The notes under the pieces: generated by a model
Seen by the model: the letters and a program-made list of their open reading frames with translations, nothing else
The model's database searches: none
Told to the model about the DNA's origin: nothing
Part shown: positions 52,170-63,223 of the stretch, piece after piece
Position numbering within the stretch: position 1 is the stretch's first letter
Layout of the letters: every line of letters begins with the position of its first letter
Position numbers and translations under genes: made by a program
Assembly: GCA_016946835.1 (NCBI GenBank)
Contig: JACVTC010000026.1
Location: 894,001-958,000, forward strand
Reading direction: 5' to 3'
Source of the DNA: Neocallimastix lanati (nom. inval.)
Taxonomy: Eukaryota > Neocallimastigomycota > Neocallimastigomycetes > Neocallimastigales > Neocallimastigaceae
DNA length: 64,000 nt

Positions 52170-55100
52170 ATGTCTCAAGAAAACATCAAACCTTTCAATG
52201 GAAAAAACTTCCAAGTTTGGGAATTCAGAGTAACTACAGCTGTAGAAAAATTGGCTCTTGAAAAATATTTAGAAAGCGACGTGTACAAAGACACCAAGGA
52301 TAAAGCCAAAGGCGATAAAGAAAAATTAAACGAAGTAAAGAAGAACAATGCTACCGTTAGGGAAATTTTAATCAATGCTATTGATGATGAAATCTTGCAT
52401 GATTTCATAAACATTAAATCTCCTTTCCAAATCATGCAAAAGTTAAGAAAGAAATATGGAGGAGGCGAAACAGACATCAGATATTGGATTAGAAAGCTCA
52501 ATAATCTGAAAGCCAAAAATACTGAAGAAATTACTTATGTACTTGATGAAATGTTTAGTATATTTGAAACTTTAGAAGGAAAGAAACAAGTTATATCTGA
52601 TAGAGAAAAATTAAAATTTATGTACGATTCAATGCCCAAAAACTTTAGAAATTACTTGGACATTGATGAAGATACGAAACCACAGGAACTGTACAATAAG
52701 ATAAACAAAAAATTAAATATGATAGCTTATCTTGAGGGAGGAGAAGATTACAATTATTACTATCAAGACGATCCAATGGAAATAGATATAGTTGAAAAGT
52801 CAAGAAAAAATAGCAAATATAACAATGAATTAAAAGAAAGATTACATAAAAATTATATTAAAAACAGTGAAGAAAAAAGATATTGCCATATTTGCGAAAT
52901 TTTTGGTCATACTACCAGAGAATGTAGATATAATTTAAAATACACAAAACAAAATTCAAAAAATAGAGAACATAAAAAGAACTACCATAATAAAAATCAT
53001 TATCAAAGAAATAATAATTTCAATAAAAATAGGTTGGTGGCACAAATTGAAAAATCGGATGAAGAAGAAAACTATGTTGACACTCTTGATTATGAAGAAA
53101 TATGTCAACTTGCTAAAGGAAATATTAACTTAGTAGAAGAAATGAAACTTTCTGAAGAACACGACAATACAGAAAAAGGTTTATTTAATATTTATAATAA
53201 AGAAGAAACAACAGAGTGGTTATATGATTGTGGAGCATGTGAACATATCACTAATAATAAAAACTTATTGACTAATTATACAAAAAGTCCCAACGAACTT
53301 TTATGCGCAAATGGTTCGAAGTTTAGCTACGATGGTTTTGGAGAATATGAATTTCAAATAAATGATACGAAAATTAAATTAAAACGTGTGTTATATTCTC
53401 CAGATGTAACAAGAAATATAATCAGTGCAATTGAATTAGCCAAAATAGGTATAAAAACTATTACAGAACCTCTCAATAAGAATTCAAACATTGTAAAGTT
53501 AACATTAATGGACTCAAATAACAAAATAATTCATAATATTTTTTCTACTAAATCAAATCAATTCTTACTTCATGTAAACAATGTAAAAATGTTAGATAAA
53601 AATGAAATAATGTCCATAAATGATAGCAAAATGACTTGGCATAGACGTCTTGGCCATTTTTATAATAAAGAAATGGAAAAATATTTAAAAGATCATGACG
53701 TCAGTGAACCCGACTGTTTGGACTGCAAGATAGCCAAAATGAAGAGGAGTCCTCATAATCGTGAAACTCCTAAGGCCTCCGAATTATTGGAAGTTATACA
53801 CTCGGATATTATTGGCCCTATAAATAAATCGATTACGGAAAAAAGATTCATTTTAACTATTATTGATGAATTCTCCAGAAAGAGCTGGATATTTTTGTTA
53901 AAAAGTAAAAATGAAACTATTGATATTATCATCAATATGTTCAAATTCTTAAATAACATTTTTAAGGAAAATAAAATTAAATATTTCAAATCAGATAATG
54001 GTAGAGAATACAATAACAGAAAAATTTTAGAATTTTGTAAAAATAATGGAATAAGAAAAATCTACTCTCCACCTTATAATCCTGAAAATAATGGACTGGC
54101 TGAAAGGTTTAATCAAACCATTATTTCATGCGCTAAAACCTTATTATTTTGGAGCAAATTATCTGAAAATTTCTGGGATTTTGCCATTATCTACGCTAAT
54201 TATATATATAACAAAGTACCACATAGTGGTATTGATAATAAAATTCCAGAAGAAATATTTTACAATAAAAAGGTAAATTTAAAATACATAAAAGTATTTG
54301 GCTGCATTGCTTATTATAAGGATTACTCTCAAGATAAAGGGAAATTTGACTCCAATGCAAATAAAGGAATATTTCTAGGTTTTGATGAACAGTCTTATAG
54401 TTATCTTATCATGGATTATGAAAATTTCAAAATGCACCGTGTTAGAGAAATTCAATGCATAGAAGACGAACCAGCTAATATTTCTCTTTCTGAAAATATA
54501 ACAAATGATTTATCCAACAGCAACTTCTTTAATTTTAATTTCATCAACAATACTCAATTAACAAACAGTAGTAATTTAATTAGTACAGTATATAATAATG
54601 ACGAAAATTTTAATTATCAATTAAATGACGTTAATAATTTATTTCAAAAATTAAATTTAAACGGAAATTCCGATGAAAATAAGATGGATATTGATCCTGA
54701 ATTTTCTAATAAAAATAAATATAAGACAGACTACTACAGTCCTAACTCTATAAAGCGCTACCAAAAAACTTTTAATAACCATAATTTACATGGTAATTTA
54801 GATAACAATTTTTATAATAATTACTACGATAAAACCGATCATTATTATGCAAAAAATAATAATTTCAAGTTTGATCAAAGTAAAAATTTTTTTATTAATA
54901 AAAATTTTTCAAAAAATGAGCAAAAAATAAATAATTATAATAATATATATCAAACCTTATTTAATAATAATTTAAATAAAAATAATCCAGAACAAAATCA
55001 AATCTTAATTAATAATAATAATTTAAACAAAAATAACTTTGAACAAAATCAAACCTTATTTAATAATAAGTTGAATAAAAATAATTTTGAACAAAATCTA

Positions 55101-56837
55101 ACCCTAAATAATAAGTTGAATAAAAATTATTCTGAACAAAATCAAACCTTATTTAATAATAATTCTAATGCAATTAATTCTGATAGTCCTCAAACAAAAC
55201 ATAATAAAAGTTTAATTTACAATAAATTTCATATAAAGAAAAATCATCATGAAAATAATAAACATGTTACAAAAAGTAAAAATTATAAATATATTAAGAA
55301 CCCAGTGTCAATATCAACCAATATTCCTATGACATATAACGACGCGATTACCTGTAAAAATAAGGAATATTGGAAGAAAGCCATTGTTAATGAACTTAAC
55401 AACCTATATGGTAATAAAATAATGACTTATGTTGAAAACGTTCCAAAAGGGAAAAATGTGATTTCTACCAGATGGGTATTCACAACCAAAACTGATGAAG
55501 ATAATAATATAATTAAATTTAAAGCACGACTGGTCGCAAGGGGATTTAGTCAAAAAGAGGGAATAGATTTCAACCTTACATATTCCCCTACATTAAATAT
55601 TGATTGTATTAAATTAATTCTATTTATTGCCGCAAAGTTTAAATGGAATGTCCAACAATTAGATATTAAAGCCGCCTACCTTAACGCTGATTTGGACAAA
55701 AATATTTATGTTTCCATTCCTCCAGGGGATGTAAATTACAAAAAAGGATTTTGGTTATTAAATAAAGCACTATACGGCCTAAAACAATCTGGCCGACAAT
55801 GGAATATTAAAATTACAAAATTTCTCATTGATAATGGATTTGTTCAACTTAATTCTGAAAAATGTATTTTTAAAAAGGTAGAAAATGGAGTATTAATCGC
55901 TATTATAGGCATATATGTGGACGATATGATTATTACGGGTTATGATAATGAAATTTTTTCTATTATAAATAAAATTAAAAGAAAATTTAAAATTTCAAAA
56001 TGTGAACCAATAAAATACATTCTTGGAATAAAAATTGATAAAGTTAAAAATAAATTTATTATTTCCCAAAAAGGATTTATTAAAAAATTATTAGAAAAAT
56101 TTAACATTAAATATACAAAAAGAAATAATACGCCATGTACAGGCAATAATTTAATATCTGAAAATAAAGATCCATTTAATAAAACTATTTATAAAAGTGC
56201 TATTGGATCTCTAATATTTCTAGCAAAATGTACAAGACCAGATATTACATATGCCGTACATAAAGCCGCAAGAAAATCTGAAAATCCCTGTGTATCCGAC
56301 TGGAAAGCAGTAACAAATATTATGAAATATTTAAACAATACTGTAGATTACAAATTATATTATGATGGGATAGGAACTATAACTGGATATTCTGATGCTG
56401 ATTATGCTGGAGATATAACAGATAGAAAATCTACTTCTGGTTTCATAATTATGTTAGGAAACTCACCTTTAATTTGGTCTTCTAAAAAACAATCTACAGT
56501 TGCCACTTCTACTGCAGAAGCAGAATATGTTAGTACCGCTGAATGTTTGAAAACTATTTTATGGTTAAGAAATATTTTATATGAACTATTTAATTTTAGT
56601 AAAACCATTACAATTTACACGGACAATTTAGCAAGTAAGACAAGCATTGAAAATGGGGAATTAAATTCGAAGTTAAAACATATTGATATTAAATATCATT
56701 TTAATAAGGATTATATTGAAAAGAAAATTATTAAATTGGAATATGTTGATTCTCAGAACATGCTTGCTGACATATTCACAAAAGATTTAAATGGAAAGAA
56801 AATATTAAATTTTTCAAATAAAATTTTTATTTCATAA
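52170..56837 (+). CDS. Gag-Pol polyprotein of Ty1/copia element
   Basis: A single frame of 1555 codons. Approximate residues: Gag (UBN2-like) 1-200; CCHC knuckle 239-252 (CHICEIFGHTTREC); aspartic protease region near 350 (followed by EHITNNKNLL); GAG-pre-integrase near 487 (WHRRLGHF); integrase core from about 545, with the NNGLAERFNQT block near 645; an Asn-rich linker about 770-1040; reverse transcriptase 1060-1290, with YVDDMIITG near 1248; RNase H from about 1407 (YSDADYAGDITDRKSTSG) to the end. The linker has four to five imperfect tandem repeats of LNKNNFEQNQTLFNNN (about 929-1000). Protease to integrase to RT is the Pseudoviridae order. The ATG at 52170 lies 28 bases past the primer site. 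It is a fossil copy that looks whole. Confidence 0.96.
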   Translation: MSQENIKPFNGKNFQVWEFRVTTAVEKLALEKYLESDVYKDTKDKAKGDKEKLNEVKKNNATVREILINAIDDEILHDFINIKSPFQIMQKLRKKYGGGETDIRYWIRKLNNLKAKNTEEITYVLDEMFSIFETLEGKKQVISDREKLKFMYDSMPKNFRNYLDIDEDTKPQELYNKINKKLNMIAYLEGGEDYNYYYQDDPMEIDIVEKSRKNSKYNNELKERLHKNYIKNSEEKRYCHICEIFGHTTRECRYNLKYTKQNSKNREHKKNYHNKNHYQRNNNFNKNRLVAQIEKSDEEENYVDTLDYEEICQLAKGNINLVEEMKLSEEHDNTEKGLFNIYNKEETTEWLYDCGACEHITNNKNLLTNYTKSPNELLCANGSKFSYDGFGEYEFQINDTKIKLKRVLYSPDVTRNIISAIELAKIGIKTITEPLNKNSNIVKLTLMDSNNKIIHNIFSTKSNQFLLHVNNVKMLDKNEIMSINDSKMTWHRRLGHFYNKEMEKYLKDHDVSEPDCLDCKIAKMKRSPHNRETPKASELLEVIHSDIIGPINKSITEKRFILTIIDEFSRKSWIFLLKSKNETIDIIINMFKFLNNIFKENKIKYFKSDNGREYNNRKILEFCKNNGIRKIYSPPYNPENNGLAERFNQTIISCAKTLLFWSKLSENFWDFAIIYANYIYNKVPHSGIDNKIPEEIFYNKKVNLKYIKVFGCIAYYKDYSQDKGKFDSNANKGIFLGFDEQSYSYLIMDYENFKMHRVREIQCIEDEPANISLSENITNDLSNSNFFNFNFINNTQLTNSSNLISTVYNNDENFNYQLNDVNNLFQKLNLNGNSDENKMDIDPEFSNKNKYKTDYYSPNSIKRYQKTFNNHNLHGNLDNNFYNNYYDKTDHYYAKNNNFKFDQSKNFFINKNFSKNEQKINNYNNIYQTLFNNNLNKNNPEQNQILINNNNLNKNNFEQNQTLFNNKLNKNNFEQNLTLNNKLNKNYSEQNQTLFNNNSNAINSDSPQTKHNKSLIYNKFHIKKNHHENNKHVTKSKNYKYIKNPVSISTNIPMTYNDAITCKNKEYWKKAIVNELNNLYGNKIMTYVENVPKGKNVISTRWVFTTKTDEDNNIIKFKARLVARGFSQKEGIDFNLTYSPTLNIDCIKLILFIAAKFKWNVQQLDIKAAYLNADLDKNIYVSIPPGDVNYKKGFWLLNKALYGLKQSGRQWNIKITKFLIDNGFVQLNSEKCIFKKVENGVLIAIIGIYVDDMIITGYDNEIFSIINKIKRKFKISKCEPIKYILGIKIDKVKNKFIISQKGFIKKLLEKFNIKYTKRNNTPCTGNNLISENKDPFNKTIYKSAIGSLIFLAKCTRPDITYAVHKAARKSENPCVSDWKAVTNIMKYLNNTVDYKLYYDGIGTITGYSDADYAGDITDRKSTSGFIIMLGNSPLIWSSKKQSTVATSTAEAEYVSTAECLKTILWLRNILYELFNFSKTITIYTDNLASKTSIENGELNSKLKHIDIKYHFNKDYIEKKIIKLEYVDSQNMLADIFTKDLNGKKILNFSNKIFIS

Positions 56838-56859
56838 TAAAATTATATTTGCGGGGGAG

Positions 56860-57103
56860 TATTAAGATTTAAGTTTACTTTAATAATAATAAATTAAATA
56901 TAAACTAATAGATATAAATGTAATATAAAATAGTTAAATTTAATATAACATTAAATTAAGTATTAAGTCTAGAATCAAGCCACAAAAGATATAAATACAT
57001 GTAAAATAACAAAGTTAAACATTTGTAATTACCTATTTATAAAATCTTATAAATAAATAAATAAAATAAATAAATAATTAAATAATAAAACAAACTTTTA
57101 TTA
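56860..57103 (+). repeat. 3' LTR of the young copia element
   Basis: Identical to the 5' LTR. It directly follows the polypurine tract and is followed by (ATT)n. Confidence 0.95.
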
Positions 57104-57231
<128 letters not shown>

Positions 57232-57394
57232 ATATTTGAACTATATATATATTGCTAGAAATATTTTATAATAAAATCTTTCTATATTTAAAGAATTTTA
57301 AAAATAGTAAAAAGATGAAAAATCAACAAATATTGGAGTCTAGAATGGGTGATAGCAAACTTTTTTTGATTATATATATGATCAAGATAAAATT

Positions 57395-57530
57395 TTATAT
57401 ATGACAATATCATTAGAAATTTTTATATGACAATGTTATTGGAAATTTTATATGACAATATCATTAGAAATTTTTATATGACAATGTTATTGGAAATTTT
57501 ATATGACAATATCATTAGAAATTTATATGA
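57395..57530. repeat. Short ATATGACAAT minisatellite
   Basis: Alternating half-units TATGACAATATCATTAGAAA and TATGACAATGTTATTGGAAA, each about 31 bases apart, give two and a half copies of a roughly 62-base unit. Confidence 0.8.
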
Positions 57531-58529
57531 ATATACCATTTTTATTTTATATAAACCCTTGAAATATTAAATTTTAGTATTATTAATATTATTTGTCATT
57601 AAAATTGTGGATATAACGGTCCATTATAAATATATATATATATATATATATAAATATTAATAGTAATAATGAATAATATTTATTCTAACTTATTGAATTT
57701 AATGTCAATGACTTTAATATTTTTTTCTGTATTTTATAATATATTTAATTTCTATTAATATTTTTTTATTAGCATCAACCATTTTACCTCCTATAATATC
57801 AATATAATTAAATAAGAATTAATATCATCATCATTTAGTTTATAATTATAATGGTTACGAAAAAAAATTTTTTGATATTATGTTTTATTACATAATAGAA
57901 ATAAATATATTTCTTGTGGCTTATGCCTTTACATATCATTTATTGCATTAATAAAATATAATAAATGAACATGCACTAATTATAATGAATTTGTCACTCC
58001 ATCCAAAATACTATGCTTAAATTTTTATTCTATTTTTTTTTCTTATTTTATTTTATTTTATATTTTTAAATAAAATATAAACTAAAATATTAAAATTACT
58101 GTTTGATTCATTTTTAATATTATTAATATTTATTATAATTATTAAAATTTCATTTGTAATTTTAAAAATAATAAAAAATATATATATATATATATATATT
58201 AAATAATTGCCAATATTTATGAGCATTCTAATAAAAAAAATTTTATAAATTATGCTTATATAATAAAAATAATCTACAATTATTTATTAATAAAATATAT
58301 TTTATCATGTTTATATAAGTATCATAAAAGTTCAATATAATTGTTCAAAAGTAAAATTTATTATTTAATAATAAACTAATTAATTAGTTTTAATTTTATT
58401 ATTTTTTTTTAACTTATTTATAATTAAAATAATAATAAAATTTATATATATTAAATAATGAATTTTATAATCATGATTGTTGAGAGTAATAACTATTGAC
58501 ACATCTTGAGTAATTTAAACAATAGTTAT

Positions 58530-58572
<43 letters not shown>

Positions 58573-59545
58573 CTCTAAATTAATATTTATTCATTTTTGT
58601 TGTCTTTATGAAATTTTTGAATTTATACTAATAAATAATTTTAAACTTATTAAAAATATCCAATTTTAGTAATAATATATAATTTATTATATACATCGTT
58701 TAAGCTTGATAATTAATAAAAATTTAAACTTTAAAATATAAATACATATTTACATATATATATACTTTTTATTTATATGATATATAAACTATTTTATTTT
58801 ATTCTAAGAAATAGATTTCTTTTATATATGTGTTATAGTTTATTTTTATATTATCTATTTTTTATATTTTAAAAAATTGTATAGAGCTTGCTTTATTTTA
58901 CTTAGGTTAATACTTTTATTTTATTTTTATATATAAATTTTTATTAAATGTCAGTAAAATGAATGTATAATTATTAATCATTTTATTTATTGAATATATA
59001 TTTATTAATAATAATTTTAATTTAGATTATCAACATTTTTTTTAATAATTTTTAAAAACATTATGTTAATAATGTTTAAAAAAATATGTTATGTATAATA
59101 AATATATAAATTTTTATTTTATTATTATATTTTTTTTTTATTTATTTTTTAATTTTTTTTTTGTTTTTAATTAATAAATTTATTTGTTTATTTTTGATAT
59201 TAATTTTTATTTATTTATTTATTTATTTATTTATTTTTCTTTAATTATCTTCAAATTTAAGATGTTAATTTTTTATTAATTTTCCTTTTCCTTTTTTTTT
59301 TTTCTCATAATCTTTATGTTTATTAACGGCATTAATTTTTAAATTTTTTTTTCCTTATTATTTTATTATTTTAGAGTTTATTAAAAACATTCATTTTGCT
59401 TAATAATATAAAAATTTTATGTAATTTGGATAATCATTTTTATGTAAAACATAAAAGATATTTATTACTTCTAAAATTATATATATAAAGTATTTAAGTG
59501 GTTAAGAATAAAATACTTTAAGTTATTTTTTAATATAAATAACTT

Positions 59546-59579
<34 letters not shown>

Positions 59580-60628
59580 TAAAAATAATACTAATAATGA
59601 TTATTATATTTCTAATTGTATAAAGAATTTCTTGTATGACGAATTTGTTAATAATCATTAGACATTCAATTAAATAATTTTATTTGATTTATATTTAGAT
59701 AGAATAAACAATTTATAATTCCATTAGTTTTAAAGTATAAAAATTTTATTAATTTTAAAATATTTGATATTAATTATATTAATAAATATTAGTAATATAT
59801 GATATATTTTATATTAAACAATATAAATTTTAAACAGTTTAAAATAAAAAAATAAGTAAAAATAATCAAAATTAAAATGGTGATTATTATAATTTTAAAT
59901 AAACATTTGTAAATATTACATATATATATATTTTTAAAAAGAATTTGGATATTTATTTATGTTTTTAGTTCAATAAAATGTATTATTTGTTATTTTTTTA
60001 TTTGTTTATTTCTTATAAATGTATTGCATTATATATGGATATCATAGTATTTTAAATAATCATCAAAATTTATTATTATTATTATTAATATTAATATTAA
60101 TATTATTAATATTATTATTATTATTATACAAATAAATATTCAATTTTAAAACTAAATAAATTGCAAAAAAGATAAATTTATTATATTTATTTTATATTAT
60201 TCATCAATAATAAAATTTCTAATGTATATTAATATCTAATTCAAATTTTATCTATTTTAATAAGATATATGGTAATAATATAAAGTATGACAATTACAAA
60301 TTTATAAAATATATATATATATTATAAATAAAATTATATCTTTTCTATAATTTATTTTAAATTTATTTTATATCAAGTTTCCTATCAATTGTATTTATTA
60401 ATTATCTAAAGAAGAATAAAAAAAATTCAAATATTTATTCATTAAAGATTTATGAAAAATAAAATATTATTTTAATAAATAGTATTATATAATTTTCATA
60501 ATAAAAAAAATATAACAATATATTTTAACAACGTCCTTAATGACAAATGAAATTTAAAACTGACTATCTAAATATATATTATTCAAATTTTATTAAAAAA
60601 ATTTTTTTGGTTTCAGTCTATTAATATA

Positions 60629-60661
<33 letters not shown>

Positions 60662-61007
60662 ATTTTTTCATTTGATTATAAAAATTTATTATTTTAAAAA
60701 ATAAATTTCGAAGTCTCAAAAAATATATAACAATACTTTATTAATTATTTAATAATATGATTATTATTATTTTTAAATTTTATTATTTTATATAACTCCA
60801 TTAATAACTTAGAAGAATAAAATATGTTAATATTTTGTTTTACTAAAAATTTTTAAAATATTACTAATATTTTATATTTTACTTTAAATTGATAAAATAA
60901 TAATTTTTATTATTATTTTTAATACTTCTTTAATAATTATATTTAAATATTTTATATTATTATTATTATTTTCTTTTATAATAAATAATATAATATCTTG
61001 TAATTAT

Positions 61008-61008
<1 letters not shown>
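57531..61008. other. Large intergenic region without recognisable genes
   Basis: 3.5 kb of AT-rich DNA with TTTA, TTA and TA repeats. The one structured spot is an 11-base inverted repeat (AATAACTATTG/CAATAGTTATT, 58488-58498 and 58520-58530) followed at once by a T run of about 38. No domain or RNA gene is identified. Confidence 0.6.

Positions 61009-61074
<66 letters not shown>
61009..61074 (-). repeat. 66-nt homopolymer touching the Mia40 stop codon
   Basis: On the gene's strand this is an A run that begins within the TAA stop codon itself. Either it is one of the many homopolymers of this genome or it is a fossil poly(A) tail. Confidence 0.9.
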
Positions 61075-61077
<3 letters not shown>

Positions 61078-61405
61078 AAAATTTCCACCAAGATTTCTTC
61101 TCAGAGGATTTTATATCTAAATCATCATCATCATCAAATATGTTATCTTTATAAACATCTGGATATTTTCTAAAACAATCTTGCATTCCTTTAAATTTTT
61201 CGAGACAATCCATTCCTTTTGGATCAGCTTTTGAATATATATAACAAGAAAATGCTGCTTTAAATTCCTCGGCACATGGACCTTTAGTCATATCACCTAA
61301 ACATGGACAATCCCAATTTATTTCTCCAGTTTCTGGATCATAAGCATCATCATTGGTTGATGGTTTACTTTCTTTCTTTTCAGTTTTGCTTCCAAAAGGC
61401 CACAT
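61073..61405 (-). CDS. MIA40: Mia40/CHCHD4-type intermembrane-space import protein
   Basis: 110 residues from the ATG at 61405 (MWPFGSK), the first ATG in frame. Mia40 is the oxidoreductase that traps and oxidises small Cys-rich proteins in the mitochondrial intermembrane space. The redox CPC motif is C33-P-C35 in INWDCPCLGDM. The twin CX9C helices are C44/C54 (CAEEFKAAFSC) and C67/C77 (CLEKFKGMQDC), followed by FRKYPDVY and an acidic tail, matching the family core closely. There is no N-terminal presequence or membrane anchor as in yeast Mia40; it is short and soluble like animal CHCHD4. An Asp run (91-95) and a terminal KKSWWKFW are unusual additions. No intron. If the host is a gut fungus, the site of action would be the hydrogenosome intermembrane space (inference). 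Confidence 0.92.
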
Positions 61406-62605
61406 TTTTTCTTCTATATTATTTTTATACACTTTTTATTTTACTGTTTTATTTATTTATTTATTTATTTTTATTTTGACTTTGGTTATTGATAATTATT
61501 TTAAAGTATTCTTATCAGCTATTTCAATGATATCTTTATAATTTATTATTTCTTGAATTTAAGTATTAGTTATTTTAATAATTGTGAATATAGAAAATTT
61601 AATACACCGAATTTAATATGAAAAGTGAAAATACATATGTAAATTAAATTAGTAAAATTCTAATATAGCAAAATAAATAAATAAAAAAAAAAAACTTTTA
61701 TTTTCAATTATTTATAAATGTAATAAATTATCAATCTTTTTAATCTTTTGAGTGCTTATTTTTGATGTTTATATTAATTTAAATGCTTATGTATTTCAAA
61801 TATATATATATATTATAAAATTATTTTATTTCAAAATTTGGTAAAATTATATAATTTCTTTATATAAAATAATTTGAATTTTAATTAAAAATTATTCTAT
61901 TTACCAATATTTTTTCGCTTTTCTTCACTATTAATAAGTAAATATTATTCTATTTAGAGATTTTTATAATAAAATAAAAAAAATTCAATAAAATATACAT
62001 TAAAATAATGATATTATACTGAATATAAAAGAAGAAAGTAGAATATTTTATTTCAAAAAATATACATTTTAAAAAAAGGTTAAATTTTATTGGCTAATTA
62101 ATTTAGTTTTTTTCTTATTAAAAAATTTTTTTTTTATAAAAATTCTTCCAATTTTTTATATATATATGATTAGATTAGATAGTATCATAAATTAATAAAT
62201 TAAAAATAAATAAAAATAAATAAATAAAAAATAAATAAATATTATTATTATTACTTTAATTTATGGTTTAGTATTACCATACATTTTTTTTTCCATTTTT
62301 ATATGTTTTATAATTATTTGTTCAATTTTAATTAAAAAATTAAAATAAAAAAAAAAAAAAAAATAAATAAAAAATTTTAATGTTTAATATTATTGAATTT
62401 AAATATTTAATTAACTGATTATACCTTAATAGTCATTATTATTTTTTTAATAATATTAATATTCTTCTTATTCTTTAATATAATTTTATTATAGGTAAAC
62501 TTACATGTACCAATATAGTTAATATAAATGATGAAGAATTTATTGTTTTGTTGAAGGATTTCATTTTGATTTCTAAATAGTAATTGAATTCTGTTTAAGT
62601 AAAGC

Positions 62606-62645
<40 letters not shown>

Positions 62646-63172
62646 AGCATATATTTTTTTTGAAAAAAAGCAATTTAAGTTTGTTTTTTTTTTTAATTTT
62701 ACAATTATTGATGAAGAAATGATATAGAAATACTATTAAAATAAATTATTTTAATAAAAATCATTTTAAATATACATAAATCAATTCAGTATAATTATAT
62801 ATATATTATATCAGTAATATTCTCATTCTCATAATTATTATTGAAATATAATAATTTAATAACAATAAAACAATAATTAATATTAAACAATTATCAGTAT
62901 TATTGATATATCAATTTTCGATTTTTTTTTTTTTTTTTTAATTGAGCAGGATTTTTTTTTCAATTTATAATTAATATAATTAAAATGTAATATGAAATTA
63001 ATATTTGTTAATCAAGATTTTATCATGATTGGCAAAATATAAAATTTAAATAAAATAAATAATGTGTATTAATTATATATAGAAAAAATTCTTGTTATGG
63101 ATTTTATTCATATATTTACAATTTTTAAAGTTTAATTTTTAAAATATTTTTATCATATAATTAATGAATTCT

Positions 63173-63204
<32 letters not shown>

Positions 63205-63223
63205 TTGATTTTAGTAAATAAAA
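61406..63223. other. Shared intergenic region of Mia40 and UPF2
   Basis: 1.8 kb between divergent starts. It contains A/T runs (for example A near 62607-62643), TTTA repeats upstream of Mia40 and a T/A run followed by TTGATTTTAG 14 bases before the UPF2 ATG, which could be a 5'-UTR intron acceptor. No gene is seen. Confidence 0.6.

Larger units (their letters stand above)
51884..57103 (+). mobile_element. Ty1/copia element, looks whole and very young
   Basis: Two 244-bp LTRs are identical by base-by-base reading, so insertion is very recent. Order: 5' LTR, primer-binding site, one long gag-pol frame, polypurine tract (GCGGGGGAG) and 3' LTR. It lies within an (ATT)n array, so a 5-bp target duplication cannot be told from the repeat. 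The LTR tips read TATTAA...TTATTA rather than the TG..CA of its relatives. Confidence 0.96.

Noticed and set aside
61406-61432. Nine extra N-terminal codons for the Mia40 protein
   Set aside because: The upstream extension begins with GTG, not ATG. The first true ATG is at 61405.
62419-62673. 84-codon Phe-rich open frame on the reverse strand
   Set aside because: It is driven by an A/T homopolymer; no domain, and codon use is like intergenic DNA.
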